From Nitrincola iocasae (GTDB lineage: Bacteria; Pseudomonadota; Gammaproteobacteria; Pseudomonadales; Balneatricaceae): a stretch of DNA of 64,000 bases. The DNA lies in contig NZ_CP044222.1 of the NCBI RefSeq assembly GCF_008727795.1, forward strand, positions 2,356,001-2,420,000, read 5' to 3'. The translations under genes and the position numbers were made by a program. Shown here piece after piece: positions 35,370-44,155 of the stretch (position 1 is its first letter; the number at the start of each line of letters is the position of its first letter). Under the pieces are notes generated by a model. The model worked only from the letters and a program-made list of their open reading frames with translations. It was not told the origin of the DNA and did not search any database.

Positions 35370-35406
35370 GGTGCAGAGGGGGCACTCTCATCCCTCTGCA
35401 CCTTTT
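35370..35406 (+). terminator. Attenuator-like hairpin between teaA and teaB
   Basis: GGTGCAGAGGG (35370-35380) and CCCTCTGCACC (35392-35402) form a perfect 11-bp stem with an 11-base loop followed by TTTTAT. It lies between the binding-protein gene and the permease genes. Partial termination or mRNA end protection here would give more TeaA than TeaBC. Confidence 0.8.
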
Positions 35407-35447
35407 ATCTCAGGCAGCCGACCTGATCACAGCAAGAGGATACCCGC

Positions 35448-36023
35448 ATGAAGGACGACCTTCCTGATAACCACACTTCCGGCCTGCCCGGCCTTCTGGG
35501 TGTTATCGATTCAGGCATCAGTCGTGTAGAAGCTATTATTCTAGCGGTTGGTGTACTGTTGATGGCACTGAACACAGTTGCCAATATTGTCGGACGTGTT
35601 GTAATTGGCGAAAGCCTGTTTTTTTCCGAAGAAGTAAACCGCATTCTGATCGTATTAATCACCTTTGCCGGCATCGGATACGCTGCCCGGCATGGTCGAC
35701 ATATCCGCATGTCGGCCCTCTATGATGCTCTGCCGACCTCGGCCCGGCGCATTCTGATGATTATCATCGCGTTTGTGACCTCCGGCACAATGTTTTTTCT
35801 GTGTTACTTCTCCTTTACCTACATCCATAGCATTTACAGCACTGGACGAGTATTACCCACCATGGGTATCCCCCTCTACCTGATGTATGTATGGGTGCCG
35901 GTTGGCTTTATTATCACAGGCATTCAGTATTTCTTGACCGGTATCAAGAATATTTTTTCTCGTGATGTCTATCTGTCCACGCATGTCGTCGATGGTTACG
36001 AAGAAACTGAAACTGAAGTATAA
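35448..36023 (+). CDS. teaB: TRAP transporter small permease TeaB
   Basis: DctQ-family protein of 191 aa with four transmembrane segments (about 28-48, 63-80, 98-120, 140-165) and the family pattern FSEEVNRILIVLITFAGIGYAARHGRHIRMS split over residues 62-92. It stabilises the large permease. It is preceded by GAGG and followed after 24 bases by teaC. Confidence 0.88.
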   Translation: MKDDLPDNHTSGLPGLLGVIDSGISRVEAIILAVGVLLMALNTVANIVGRVVIGESLFFSEEVNRILIVLITFAGIGYAARHGRHIRMSALYDALPTSARRILMIIIAFVTSGTMFFLCYFSFTYIHSIYSTGRVLPTMGIPLYLMYVWVPVGFIITGIQYFLTGIKNIFSRDVYLSTHVVDGYEETETEV

Positions 36024-36047
36024 ACAGCATGACAGAAGGATAAGGTT

Positions 36048-37331
36048 ATGATTACTTATATGCTGGCAACAATGATCATTCTGTTGATGCTGGGCTTTCC
36101 GATGATGATACCGCTGATTATGGCGGCACTGGTCGGTTTTTATATGACATTTGATGGCTTCGGTCAGATGAATATCATGATTCAGCAGATGATGGGGGGG
36201 ATTCGTCCTACCGCATTAATTGCTGTTCCCATGTTTATTCTTGCGGCTGATGTGATGACCCGAGGACAGTCAGCAAACCGACTGATCAACATGGTAATGT
36301 CGTTTATCGGTCATATCAAAGGTGGACTTGCCGTCAGTACAGCGGCTTCTTGCACCTTGTTCGGGGCCGTTTCCGGTTCAACACAGGCAACGGTGGTTGC
36401 GGTAGGTTCACCCTTACGTCCGAAAATGCTCAAAGCGGGTTACAAAGATTCTTTTACCCTTGCACTGATTATCAACTCCAGTGATATCGCCTTTCTGATT
36501 CCACCGAGTATCGGCATGATAATCTACGGGGTCATTTCCGGCACATCGATCGGTGAGCTGTTTATCGCAGGCGTAGGGCCCGGTTTGTTGATTCTGGCCA
36601 TGTTCTCGGCGTACTGTATCGCCTACGCCTATATACACAAAGTACCAACTGAGCCCAAATGTACCTGGAAAGAACGCATGGTATCCATCCAGGAAGCCCT
36701 GTGGCCGCTAGGTTTTCCGGTCATCATCGTCGGGGGGATCTATGGCGGTATTTTCAGCCCAACCGAAGCTGCTGCAGCCTGTGTACTCTATGCGGTGATT
36801 CTGGAATTTATTGTGTTCAGATCCCTGAAAGCAATGGATATCTACAAAATTGCCAAATCCACCGGCCTGATTACAGCTGTCGTGTTTATTCTGGTGGCTG
36901 TGGGTAACGGCTTTTCCTGGATTATTTCTTTTGCACAGATTCCTCAAACCATTCTCGGTGGCCTGGGAATTAATGAAGCCGGTCCGATTGGCGTGCTATT
37001 CGCCATCGCCATCGCCTTCTTTATTGCTTGTATGTTCGTTGACCCGATCGTGGTCATTCTGGTGCTGACACCCATTTTTGCGCCAGCCATCGCATCAACA
37101 GGACTGGATCCGGTACTGGTAGGGGTACTGATCACGCTAATGGTGGCCATAGGCTCCGCCACACCACCGTTTGGCTGTGATATTTTCACTGCCATCGCCA
37201 TTTTCAAACGTCCTTACTGGGAAGTTATCCGGGGTACACCACCCTTTATATTCATGCTGGTTTTGGCAGCAATACTGATTATTTACTTTCCGCAGATTGC
37301 TCTCTTCCTGCGTGATCTTGCCTTTAGATAA
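36048..37331 (+). CDS. teaC: TRAP transporter large permease TeaC
   Basis: DctM-family protein of 427 aa with about 12 transmembrane segments. Family features include the opening LATMIILLMLGFPMMIPLI, SGSTQATVVAVGSPLRPKM and the C-terminal SATPPFGCDIF. It is the Na+-driven channel subunit that imports ectoines for osmoprotection or as a carbon source. Stop is 14 bases before teaD. Confidence 0.9.
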   Translation: MITYMLATMIILLMLGFPMMIPLIMAALVGFYMTFDGFGQMNIMIQQMMGGIRPTALIAVPMFILAADVMTRGQSANRLINMVMSFIGHIKGGLAVSTAASCTLFGAVSGSTQATVVAVGSPLRPKMLKAGYKDSFTLALIINSSDIAFLIPPSIGMIIYGVISGTSIGELFIAGVGPGLLILAMFSAYCIAYAYIHKVPTEPKCTWKERMVSIQEALWPLGFPVIIVGGIYGGIFSPTEAAAACVLYAVILEFIVFRSLKAMDIYKIAKSTGLITAVVFILVAVGNGFSWIISFAQIPQTILGGLGINEAGPIGVLFAIAIAFFIACMFVDPIVVILVLTPIFAPAIASTGLDPVLVGVLITLMVAIGSATPPFGCDIFTAIAIFKRPYWEVIRGTPPFIFMLVLAAILIIYFPQIALFLRDLAFR

Positions 37332-37345
37332 CCAAGGAGGCCATT

Positions 37346-37786
37346 GTGTTTGAGAGAATACTGGTAGCAGTAGATGGTTCAGAAGGTGCATTGAATGCAC
37401 TGGACAAAGCTGTCGAAATACAAAAAATCACCGATGCTGAGATCTACCTGTTGTGTGTTTACAAACACCACAGTCTGTTTGAAGCATCTCTGTCAATGGT
37501 TCGACCAGACCAGGTGCAAATTCCTGATGAAGCACTCAAGGAATTTGCCACCGAGGTAGCCAATCATGCCAAGCAGCATGCCAAGGATAAGGGTGCCACT
37601 AAAGTGCGCGCATTTGTCAAAGGCGGACGCCCATCAAAAACCATTGTTAAATTTGCCAAAGAAAAAGGTGTCGACCTGATCGTGGTCGGAACACGCGGCA
37701 CCAATGGTGATATTGAGGGCTATCTGATGGGCAGTGTATCTGAACGAGTCGCCAGCCGGGCCAAGTGCCCAACGCTAGTGGTATAG
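37346..37786 (+). CDS. teaD: Universal stress protein TeaD
   Basis: UspA-family protein of 146 aa, GTG start with AAGGAGG five bases upstream. Usp core: RILVAVDGSEGALNALDKAVE and the nucleotide-binding loop IVVGTRGTNGDIEGYLMGSVSE (split across residues 113-134). In Halomonas elongata the Usp gene downstream of teaABC regulates the transporter in an ATP-dependent manner. The same position and the Gly-rich loop suggest the same role here. Confidence 0.88.
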   Translation: MFERILVAVDGSEGALNALDKAVEIQKITDAEIYLLCVYKHHSLFEASLSMVRPDQVQIPDEALKEFATEVANHAKQHAKDKGATKVRAFVKGGRPSKTIVKFAKEKGVDLIVVGTRGTNGDIEGYLMGSVSERVASRAKCPTLVV

Positions 37787-37800
37787 CTTGATTCAGGCTT

Positions 37801-37820
37801 GCCTGAGGTTAACCTCAGGC
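37801..37820. other. Perfect 20-base palindrome at the teaD/cysA junction
   Basis: GCCTGAGG-TTAA-CCTCAGGC spans the cysA stop codon (37815-37817) and lies 14 bases past the teaD stop. As RNA it forms an 8-bp stem with a UUAA loop on both strands. There is no strong T-run, so it may act as a bidirectional transcription barrier or an RNA 3' end structure. Confidence 0.6.
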
Positions 37821-38963
37821 ACTTCTGACCAGAAGGTTCGCTGGAGCTTCAGCCAGTGAACCTTTTTTTTTATCCCAGTGAACCAGACTCGGCTCAGTGC
37901 TGGCTGGGGTAAACAGATGACCCACATCTGGCACGGCGAAGCACGGATCGCCACGCATTGGCTGCCAACTGTTGTATTGCGCATGACTGATACCCACTTC
38001 CCAGGGTTCTGGACTGCTCCAGCCATCAGCTTCCAGCTCTACCCGCACTTCCGCACCGATAAGACTGACTGCATTCACCTTGAGCGGTAAATGCGCATGA
38101 GCAGCAGGCTCAGTTTGCAGACGCACCTCATGGGGCCGCAAATAAAACTGCGCTTCAGGTAAATCGGCTACCGCTTCCGGCAGATCAATCCAGGCTTTGC
38201 CCTGCTGCATGCGTGCTGATTTAATCCGCCCTTCAAGTATATTAATATGCCCCAGAAAACCCAGCACAAAGCGACTATCCGGTTGAGCATAAAGCTGCTG
38301 TGGTGAATCTACTTGCTCAATACGTCCGGCACTCATCACCACCACCTTGTCTGATAGCTCCAGCGCTTCTTCCTGGTCGTGGGTAACAAACACACTGGTA
38401 AAATGTAGCTCATCATGCAGATTGCGCAGCCAGCGGCGCAGATCCTTACGCACCTTTGCATCCAATGCTCCAAAAGGCTCATCCAGTAGCAGCACCTGAG
38501 GTTGCATGGCCAGTGCTCTAGCCAGAGCCACGCGCTGTTTTTGCCCACCTGACAATTGCGCCGGATAGCGTGATGCCAGATGTCCCAGTTGCACCATCTC
38601 CAATAGATTAGCCACACGCTTGTTGATTTCAGCTGCACCAGGTCGACGCGCTTTCGGCATCACCTCCAGTCCAAACGCAATATTCTGAGCCACTGTCATA
38701 TGGCGAAACAAGGCATAGTGCTGAAACACAAAACCAACACGACGATCACGTACATGCACACGGGTTACATCTTCGCCATGAAAATAAATATTACCGCTAT
38801 CGGCAGTTTCCAGGCCCGCTATAATACGCAATAACGTTGTTTTTCCTGAGCCAGATGGCCCAAGCAGGCCGATCAACTCACCATCTGGAATTTCCAGAGA
38901 CAAGGGCTCTAACGCCTGAAACTTACCAAAACGCTTGCTGATATTATCAACCCGGATACTCAT
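37815..38963 (-). CDS. cysA: Sulfate/thiosulfate ABC transporter ATPase
   Basis: CysA of 382 aa. Walker A is GPSGSGKTTLLRIIAG, the signature LSGGQKQRVALARAL, Walker B VLLLDEPFGALD, and a C-terminal regulatory TOBE-like domain. The last about 20 residues form a tail partly encoded by the teaD terminator sequence. It overlaps cysW by four bases (ATGA). Confidence 0.95.
   Translation of the reverse strand: MSIRVDNISKRFGKFQALEPLSLEIPDGELIGLLGPSGSGKTTLLRIIAGLETADSGNIYFHGEDVTRVHVRDRRVGFVFQHYALFRHMTVAQNIAFGLEVMPKARRPGAAEINKRVANLLEMVQLGHLASRYPAQLSGGQKQRVALARALAMQPQVLLLDEPFGALDAKVRKDLRRWLRNLHDELHFTSVFVTHDQEEALELSDKVVVMSAGRIEQVDSPQQLYAQPDSRFVLGFLGHINILEGRIKSARMQQGKAWIDLPEAVADLPEAQFYLRPHEVRLQTEPAAHAHLPLKVNAVSLIGAEVRVELEADGWSSPEPWEVGISHAQYNSWQPMRGDPCFAVPDVGHLFTPASTEPSLVHWDKKKGSLAEAPANLLVRSA
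37833..37871 (+). terminator. Terminator of teaABCD inside the 3' end of cysA
   Basis: AAGGTTCGCTGG (37833-37844) pairs with CCAGTGAACCTT (37853-37864) over 12 bp with one G-U, followed by a run of nine T (37863-37871). It works on the plus strand after teaD but lies within the cysA coding region, whose minus-strand reading gives the Lys-rich segment near DKKKG. Confidence 0.85.
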
Positions 38964-39817
38964 GCTTCCACCTCACTCAGCAATGCTCTCTGACGCATCT
39001 GACGCCACTCAACAAAGGATTTTATAGCCAGGGTCAACAGGGCAATACCGGCTAATAAAGACGCGCTGGTAAACGCACCCACGGCGTTATAATCCTGATA
39101 CAACAACTCCACATGCAAAGGCAGTGTGTTAGTTTCCCCACGAATATTGCCAGACACCACGGATACCGCACCAAACTCGCCAACAGCGCGTGCATTAGTC
39201 AACACTACACCGTAAATCAATGCCCATTGGATATTTGGCAAGGTCACACGACGGAACAACTGCCAACCGGATGCACCCAGTGTCACACCCGCTTCCTCTT
39301 CATCGCGCCCCTGTTGCTGCATCAGTGGAATCAGCTCTCGGGCAACAAAAGGACAGGTCACAAACACTGTGACCATCAGAATCCCCGGCCAGGAAAACAT
39401 CAGTTGAATATCCTTATCCATCAACCAGCCACCCAACCAGCCATTGGAACCGTACAACAGCAGGTACAGCAAACCTGCGACCACTGGTGATACTGCAAAA
39501 GGAATATCAATCAGCGTGATCAATAGCTTGCGCCCTGGAAAATCAAACCGGGTTACCAACCAGGCCAGAAAGACCCCGAATACCAGGTTAATCGGCACGG
39601 TCAGTGCGGCAACAAACAGAGTTAAACCTATCGCTCTGAGGGTGTAATAGTCAGTCAGGTTGGCAAGATAGGTTTCCATACCACCAGAAAAGGCTTGAGC
39701 AAAAATAGCTACCAGCGGAACCACCAATAATAATCCCACCAGACTCAAAGCCAGCAGTATCAATGACCATTTAACCCAAGGATGATCACCGACTCGCAGA
39801 TGTGATGCTGTACGCAT
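38960..39817 (-). CDS. cysW: Sulfate/thiosulfate ABC transporter permease CysW
   Basis: Inner-membrane permease of 285 aa with about six transmembrane helices. The EAA loop is EEEAGVTLGASGWQLFRRVTLP, and ARAVGEFGAVSVVSGNIRG is the CysW-type conserved segment. It lies 4 bases after cysT in the operon cysP-cysT-cysW-cysA. Confidence 0.95.
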   Translation of the reverse strand: MRTASHLRVGDHPWVKWSLILLALSLVGLLLVVPLVAIFAQAFSGGMETYLANLTDYYTLRAIGLTLFVAALTVPINLVFGVFLAWLVTRFDFPGRKLLITLIDIPFAVSPVVAGLLYLLLYGSNGWLGGWLMDKDIQLMFSWPGILMVTVFVTCPFVARELIPLMQQQGRDEEEAGVTLGASGWQLFRRVTLPNIQWALIYGVVLTNARAVGEFGAVSVVSGNIRGETNTLPLHVELLYQDYNAVGAFTSASLLAGIALLTLAIKSFVEWRQMRQRALLSEVEA

Positions 39818-39821
39818 AGGT

Positions 39822-40679
39822 CTACCGCCCGTGTATACGGCGCAGATAATGCGCCTGCCAGATATTAATCAAAAACAACAGGATCAATGACGCTAACAAG
39901 ACCACAGAGGCAATCGCACTGGCTGCAGCATAATCAAACTCCTGCAGACGGATAAAGATCATCAGACTGGTGATCTCGCTGACATAAGGCATATTCCCGG
40001 CAATAAAAATAACCGCGCCGAACTCTCCCAGGCTGCGCGTAAATGACAAAGCCACTCCTGTCAACAAAGCTGGCCAGAGCGTCGGAAAAACCACCCGGCG
40101 AAAGACCGTTAGATCAGATCCACCGATAGTAATCCCGGCTTCTTCGTCCTCTGGCGCCAGATCTTCCAGCACAGGCTGAACCGTCCGCACCACAAATGGC
40201 AGACTGGTAAACGACATCGCCACTATAATACCCAGTGGGGTATAGGCCACCTTGATTCCTGCTTCAGCCAGAATCGAACCATACCAACCATTTTCAGCAA
40301 ACAAGGCCGACAAGGTGATACCGGCCACAGCCGTAGGCAATGCAAAGGGAAGATCCATTAACGCATCAACGATTCGCTTGCCCGGAAACTCATAACGCAC
40401 CAACACCCAGGCCAGCAGCAGGCCAAACATACCATTGAACAGTGAAGCAATAGCTGCAGCCCAAAGTGTCACTTTGTAAGACGCTACAACTCGTGGATCA
40501 CTGATTACCCCCCAATACTCTTGCCAGGACATACCAGCTGTTTGTACCAGTAATCCGGTAATCGGTAACATCAATACCAAGCTGATAAACAGTAATGAAA
40601 TACCCATACTCAGCGCGAAGCCCGGTAAGACGCGCTTACCGGGAGTCAAAGTGATGAAAGGTGCTGCAGTTGTAGACAT
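39822..40679 (-). CDS. cysT: Sulfate/thiosulfate ABC transporter permease CysT
   Basis: Permease of 285 aa (CysT, also called CysU). It has about six transmembrane helices, an EAA loop (EEEAGITIGGSDLTVFRRVVFP) and SFTRSLGEFGAVIFIAGNMP. It forms the channel with CysW. It starts 22 bases after the cysP stop. Confidence 0.95.
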   Translation of the reverse strand: MSTTAAPFITLTPGKRVLPGFALSMGISLLFISLVLMLPITGLLVQTAGMSWQEYWGVISDPRVVASYKVTLWAAAIASLFNGMFGLLLAWVLVRYEFPGKRIVDALMDLPFALPTAVAGITLSALFAENGWYGSILAEAGIKVAYTPLGIIVAMSFTSLPFVVRTVQPVLEDLAPEDEEAGITIGGSDLTVFRRVVFPTLWPALLTGVALSFTRSLGEFGAVIFIAGNMPYVSEITSLMIFIRLQEFDYAAASAIASVVLLASLILLFLINIWQAHYLRRIHGR

Positions 40680-40701
40680 TGTCGGTCAGTCCTTAATCAA
40701 C

Positions 40702-41712
40702 TCAGCGACGCTGCAGCTGATCCAGTTTGCCACCACTGGCAAAGTGTTCTGTCATAGCATTTTCCCAGCTACCAGCGATCTGCTCGATTGTCAGCAATTC
40801 CAACTCAGGGAAACGATCAGCAAACTCAGCTTTCACCACCTCATTGTGTACCCGATAGTTAAAACCGGCTAACAGACGCTGAGAGTCTTCAGAATAGAGT
40901 TCCTCCAGGTAAGCACGCGCCAGTTCAGTGTTGCCATTGCGCTCAGCATGCTGTTCGACAACAGCCACCGGAAACTCAGCCAAGAAGCTGACTTTAGGCA
41001 CGACTACTTCAAATTCCTGTTCTGGGTATTGCGCCAGAATATTGTTCACTTCAGACTCAAAGGTCAGCAGTGCGTCACCCAGGCCACGCTCAACAAAGGT
41101 TGTAGTTGCGCCACGGCCACCGGTATCAAATACCGCCACACGGCTTAGAAAAGTTTTAATAAATTCGTCAATTTTTGCCTGATCATCGCCGAACTCCTGC
41201 TGCGCATAACCATAGGCTGCCAGATACGTGTATCGACCATTACCGGAGGTTTTGGGATTAGGTAATATGGTGCTGACATCATCACGCGCCAGATCGTCCC
41301 AGTTACTGATACCCTTGGGGTTACCTTTACGCACCAGATACGCCATGGTGGAGTAATAGGGAGAACTGGCATTGGGCAACTGACTGCGCCAATCTGCCGG
41401 TAACAAATTGCCGCGCTCATGCAGAATATCGACATCAGTGACCTGATTGTAGGTTACAACATCGGCACGTAATCCCTGAATAATGGCCTGGGCCTGACGT
41501 GAAGAGCCACCATGCGATTGACGAATTTCAATGCTGTTACCGGTTTTATCTTCCCAGTAGTCAGCAAAGTGCTCGTTATAGCTGGCAAACAGCTCCCGAG
41601 CGATGTCGTAAGAAGAATTCAGTAGTGAGTCATCGGCAGCCTGAGCCTGAGCAGCGGCAAACCCCAGGGTCAGGGCTGCGGCAAGCGTCTTAACGTTTTT
41701 TACCAGTGTCAT
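40702..41712 (-). CDS. cysP: Sulfate/thiosulfate-binding protein CysP
   Basis: Periplasmic binding protein of 336 aa with a signal peptide ending AQAQA. SYDIARELFASYN, QSHGGSSRQAQAIIQGL, ADVVTYNQVTDVDILHERG and FDTGGRGATTTF follow E. coli CysP (thiosulfate-binding) rather than Sbp, in which the third segment differs. The ATG has GGAG eight bases upstream. First gene of the cysPTWA operon and a likely CysB target. Confidence 0.88.
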   Translation of the reverse strand: MTLVKNVKTLAAALTLGFAAAQAQAADDSLLNSSYDIARELFASYNEHFADYWEDKTGNSIEIRQSHGGSSRQAQAIIQGLRADVVTYNQVTDVDILHERGNLLPADWRSQLPNASSPYYSTMAYLVRKGNPKGISNWDDLARDDVSTILPNPKTSGNGRYTYLAAYGYAQQEFGDDQAKIDEFIKTFLSRVAVFDTGGRGATTTFVERGLGDALLTFESEVNNILAQYPEQEFEVVVPKVSFLAEFPVAVVEQHAERNGNTELARAYLEELYSEDSQRLLAGFNYRVHNEVVKAEFADRFPELELLTIEQIAGSWENAMTEHFASGGKLDQLQRR

Positions 41713-41767
41713 AATATCTCCACATATTCTAGAAACGCATAAAAAGCATTTATCTATGGGTGAAGAG

Positions 41768-41796
41768 ATTATATTAAGACAATGGTTATAACAATA
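41768..41796 (-). promoter_or_regulatory. Probable promoter of cysPTWA
   Basis: On the minus strand a perfect TATAAT (41768-41773) follows TATTGT (41791-41796) by 17 bases. A poor -35 with a good -10 is typical of activator-dependent cys promoters. The 40 bases further upstream are very AT-rich, which would suit CysB binding (inference). Confidence 0.55.
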
Positions 41797-41857
41797 ATTT
41801 TATTTATAATATTTAGATATATGAAATTACGCCTTGTATCTATCTACCCACGCAACC

Positions 41858-42421
41858 CTAGCGAGGCTGCAGAATAGCACTGGTGATATCAATCACATCC
41901 AGTATTGTACCCTGCCCTTGCACTACCCGAACGATCTTATCCCCCAGCAGCAACAATTCTGTTTCATCCTGCTGATCTTGCGAGTAGCGGCCATAATCAT
42001 TGGGTAAACGCACCCCCTGCCGGTAAATATCCGCAGACAACACCTCACCTCGTGCCAGCTTGTTCTGCCAGCCTGGTGGCAGGCTACCACCGCGGTCAAG
42101 CTTGCGTTGCAACCCAGGCGGCAGTGCACGCTGATTATAGGCCTGACGTGTCTCAGGAGCCGATAGACCGAAATACTCTTCCAGTACTCGGCCTATCAAC
42201 CCTTCTGTTTCGGTGGATGTTAAGGCCGGTAGCAAGCCTTCTGAATCCCTGCTTTTATCACTCACGCGACCTTGTGATCCCCGTGAAGAAGACTCGCGTG
42301 CTGACTGCTCCCTTGCCCCATCTGACCGGCCACGCTCCTGCCCTGCCGGTGTAAAATCCGGTGGTGAAGCCCATACTGGTAGCACCACACCAGCCAACAG
42401 CAGTATCAGTAATGTTTTCAT
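41858..42421 (-). CDS. CigR-like secreted protein
   Basis: Protein of 187 aa. The ATG at 42421 has GGAG upstream and opens a signal peptide (MKTLLILLLAGVVLPVWA); the longer frame adds 30 residues with no homology. A polar Ser/Arg-rich region follows, then the conserved pair ALPPGLQRKLDRG and SLPPGWQNKLARGEVL, and a last strand region RVVQGQGTILDVIDITSAIL. This repeat pattern is that of the anti-virulence regulator CigR/RcnB-like family. CigR of Salmonella is an SPI-3 effector, but environmental homologues are numerous and of unknown role. Confidence 0.72.
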   Translation of the reverse strand: MKTLLILLLAGVVLPVWASPPDFTPAGQERGRSDGAREQSARESSSRGSQGRVSDKSRDSEGLLPALTSTETEGLIGRVLEEYFGLSAPETRQAYNQRALPPGLQRKLDRGGSLPPGWQNKLARGEVLSADIYRQGVRLPNDYGRYSQDQQDETELLLLGDKIVRVVQGQGTILDVIDITSAILQPR

Positions 42422-42491
42422 CCTAGATCTCCAAGCCGAATTAGCACTTGAGTATAGCGAGGAGGACTGAAGGTAAGCTGAATGATAAGCC

Positions 42492-43085
42492 TTAGCTGTG
42501 CGCCTGGACACGTGCCCACTCGGGCGGTCGATGGTAGCGACCCACGACTGAACACAAGGTCAAAAATGCCAGCAATGAATACATCAGACTGGTCATATCC
42601 ACTACCATGACGGCCAACAGTAGCACCAGCGCATCACCAGCCAGAGTGGTTTTACTAGCATGAACACCCAGACGTCGCTCCAGATAAAGCGCAAGAATAT
42701 TCAGGCCACCGAGTGACGCATTGTGACGAAACAGCAGAATCAGGCCAAAACCAACCAGCATTCCCCCCAATAGCGCAGAGAACAGCGGATCTATATCTAT
42801 ATGAATAAACAGTCGCATCAGCTCAGAGAGACCTGCAAGCATGGAGATACTGAAAAATGTTCTGACAGTGAAGTCTATACCCAGTGTATTCCAGGCAAGT
42901 AGATAAAATGGCAGGTTGAGCAGGAAGAACAATTGACCAAAGGAAAGTGGTGTCAGTTGCGTAAGAATCATACCGATCCCAGCCGTACCACTAATAAGCA
43001 GATTGGCAGCATTTAACAGATGCACACCCAGTGCAACGAGCAAACAGCCCTCAAACAAGGAGAGCCAGCGGTGAGTGGTACTCAT
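42492..43085 (-). CDS. YitT family membrane protein
   Basis: Membrane protein of 197 aa with five to six hydrophobic segments and the YitT-type opening LVALGVHLLNAANLLISGTAGIGMIL and the segment RHNASLGGLNILALYLERR. Function of the family is not established. It lies 70 bases upstream of the CigR-like gene and 203 bases after speE on the same strand. Confidence 0.75.
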   Translation of the reverse strand: MSTTHRWLSLFEGCLLVALGVHLLNAANLLISGTAGIGMILTQLTPLSFGQLFFLLNLPFYLLAWNTLGIDFTVRTFFSISMLAGLSELMRLFIHIDIDPLFSALLGGMLVGFGLILLFRHNASLGGLNILALYLERRLGVHASKTTLAGDALVLLLAVMVVDMTSLMYSLLAFLTLCSVVGRYHRPPEWARVQAHS

Positions 43086-43131
43086 GATACAACCTCTTTT
43101 GCATACTGACTTGTGGTCAATAAGGGTTCAA

Positions 43132-43162
43132 GTACCCGGCTTCTTGTGAAAGCCCAGGGTAC
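43132..43162 (-). other. Hairpin between speE and the YitT gene
   Basis: On the minus strand GTACCC-GGCTT type arms pair over 6 + 5 bp with a small bulge and a seven-base loop (43132-43162). Just before it, ATTCTTA / TAAGAAT forms another inverted repeat (43165-43184). No T-run follows. They may end the aroC-speDE transcript or act as leader structures for the YitT gene. Confidence 0.4.
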
Positions 43163-43288
43163 AGATTCTTAGGGTAGTAAGAATCAAGCACGAATCATAC
43201 CAGAGATGTTAAGATTGAAAAGTCTTTATTTTCAGATGATTAGAAATTTTATCTATTAATAAAATGCACCAAACACAGACATGGCGCA

Positions 43289-44155
43289 CTAAAAAATAGC
43301 AGCATCAGGGGACAGTAAGGCCTGCATAAAGGCTGGCAAGGCAAACGCTGCTCGGTGCAGTGCTGGCGTATAGTAACGGCAAGTCAGTCCAGCGCGCTGA
43401 TAACGCTCAGCCAGTGCCGCTTCATCCACCCAGCGTTTAGCGGCATCATCACAGCCCCAGGCCAACGCCATATTACCGCCGACATAGGTGGGTACGGACA
43501 CAGTATAAAAGCTCTGATCAGTAAAATAAGGCCCCAGACGCTGACGGGTCATCTGCAACTCATCAGGCTGCATAAACACCACCCCGTTCTGTGCCACAAA
43601 AATGCCACCGGGTTTCAGCAAGCGCTTGCAACCAGCATAGAACTCACTGGAAAACAGCACCTCACCCGGGCCCACCGGATCTGTACAGTCGGATATGATT
43701 ACATCAAAAGGGGCTGGCGTGGCAGTATTGACATAAGCAACACCGTCGGCAATCACTATCTCGGCACGGGGATCATCAAACGCCCCGGCTGAATGTCCAG
43801 GCAAGTATTCTTGGCATAGATCAATCACCGCCTGATCTATTTCGACCTGCACCACCTGTTCAACCTGCGGATGCTTGAGTACCTCGCGCAATATACCGCC
43901 ATCACCGCCACCTATAATCAATACCCTTGTAGCCTGCCCATGCGCGAGTACAGGGACATGCACCATCATTTCATGATAGATGAACTCATCGCGCTCGGTG
44001 GTCTGCACGATGCCGTCAAGAGCCATGACCCGACCAAAAAAACGATTTTGAAAAATAATCAGATGCTGATGGTCGGTTTGCAATTCAAACAAACAGGTAT
44101 CGATACTTAAAGTCTGGCCATAGCCATCACTAAGGGTTTCAGTAAAAGCTTTCAT
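43289..44155 (-). CDS. speE: Spermidine synthase
   Basis: SpeE of 288 aa. The methyltransferase-like fold has VLIIGGGDGGILREVLKHP, QVEIDQAVIDLCQEYLP and the catalytic-loop VIISDCTDPVGPGEVLFSSEF (residues about 155-175, split). YHEMMVHVP is the conserved N-terminal motif. It transfers aminopropyl from decarboxylated AdoMet to putrescine. Its start overlaps speD by four bases. Confidence 0.95.
   Translation of the reverse strand: MKAFTETLSDGYGQTLSIDTCLFELQTDHQHLIIFQNRFFGRVMALDGIVQTTERDEFIYHEMMVHVPVLAHGQATRVLIIGGGDGGILREVLKHPQVEQVVQVEIDQAVIDLCQEYLPGHSAGAFDDPRAEIVIADGVAYVNTATPAPFDVIISDCTDPVGPGEVLFSSEFYAGCKRLLKPGGIFVAQNGVVFMQPDELQMTRQRLGPYFTDQSFYTVSVPTYVGGNMALAWGCDDAAKRWVDEAALAERYQRAGLTCRYYTPALHRAAFALPAFMQALLSPDAAIF

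Noticed and set aside
42422..42511. N-terminal extension of the CigR-like gene
   Set aside because: It would bury the signal peptide and overlap the YitT gene; GGAG precedes the internal ATG.
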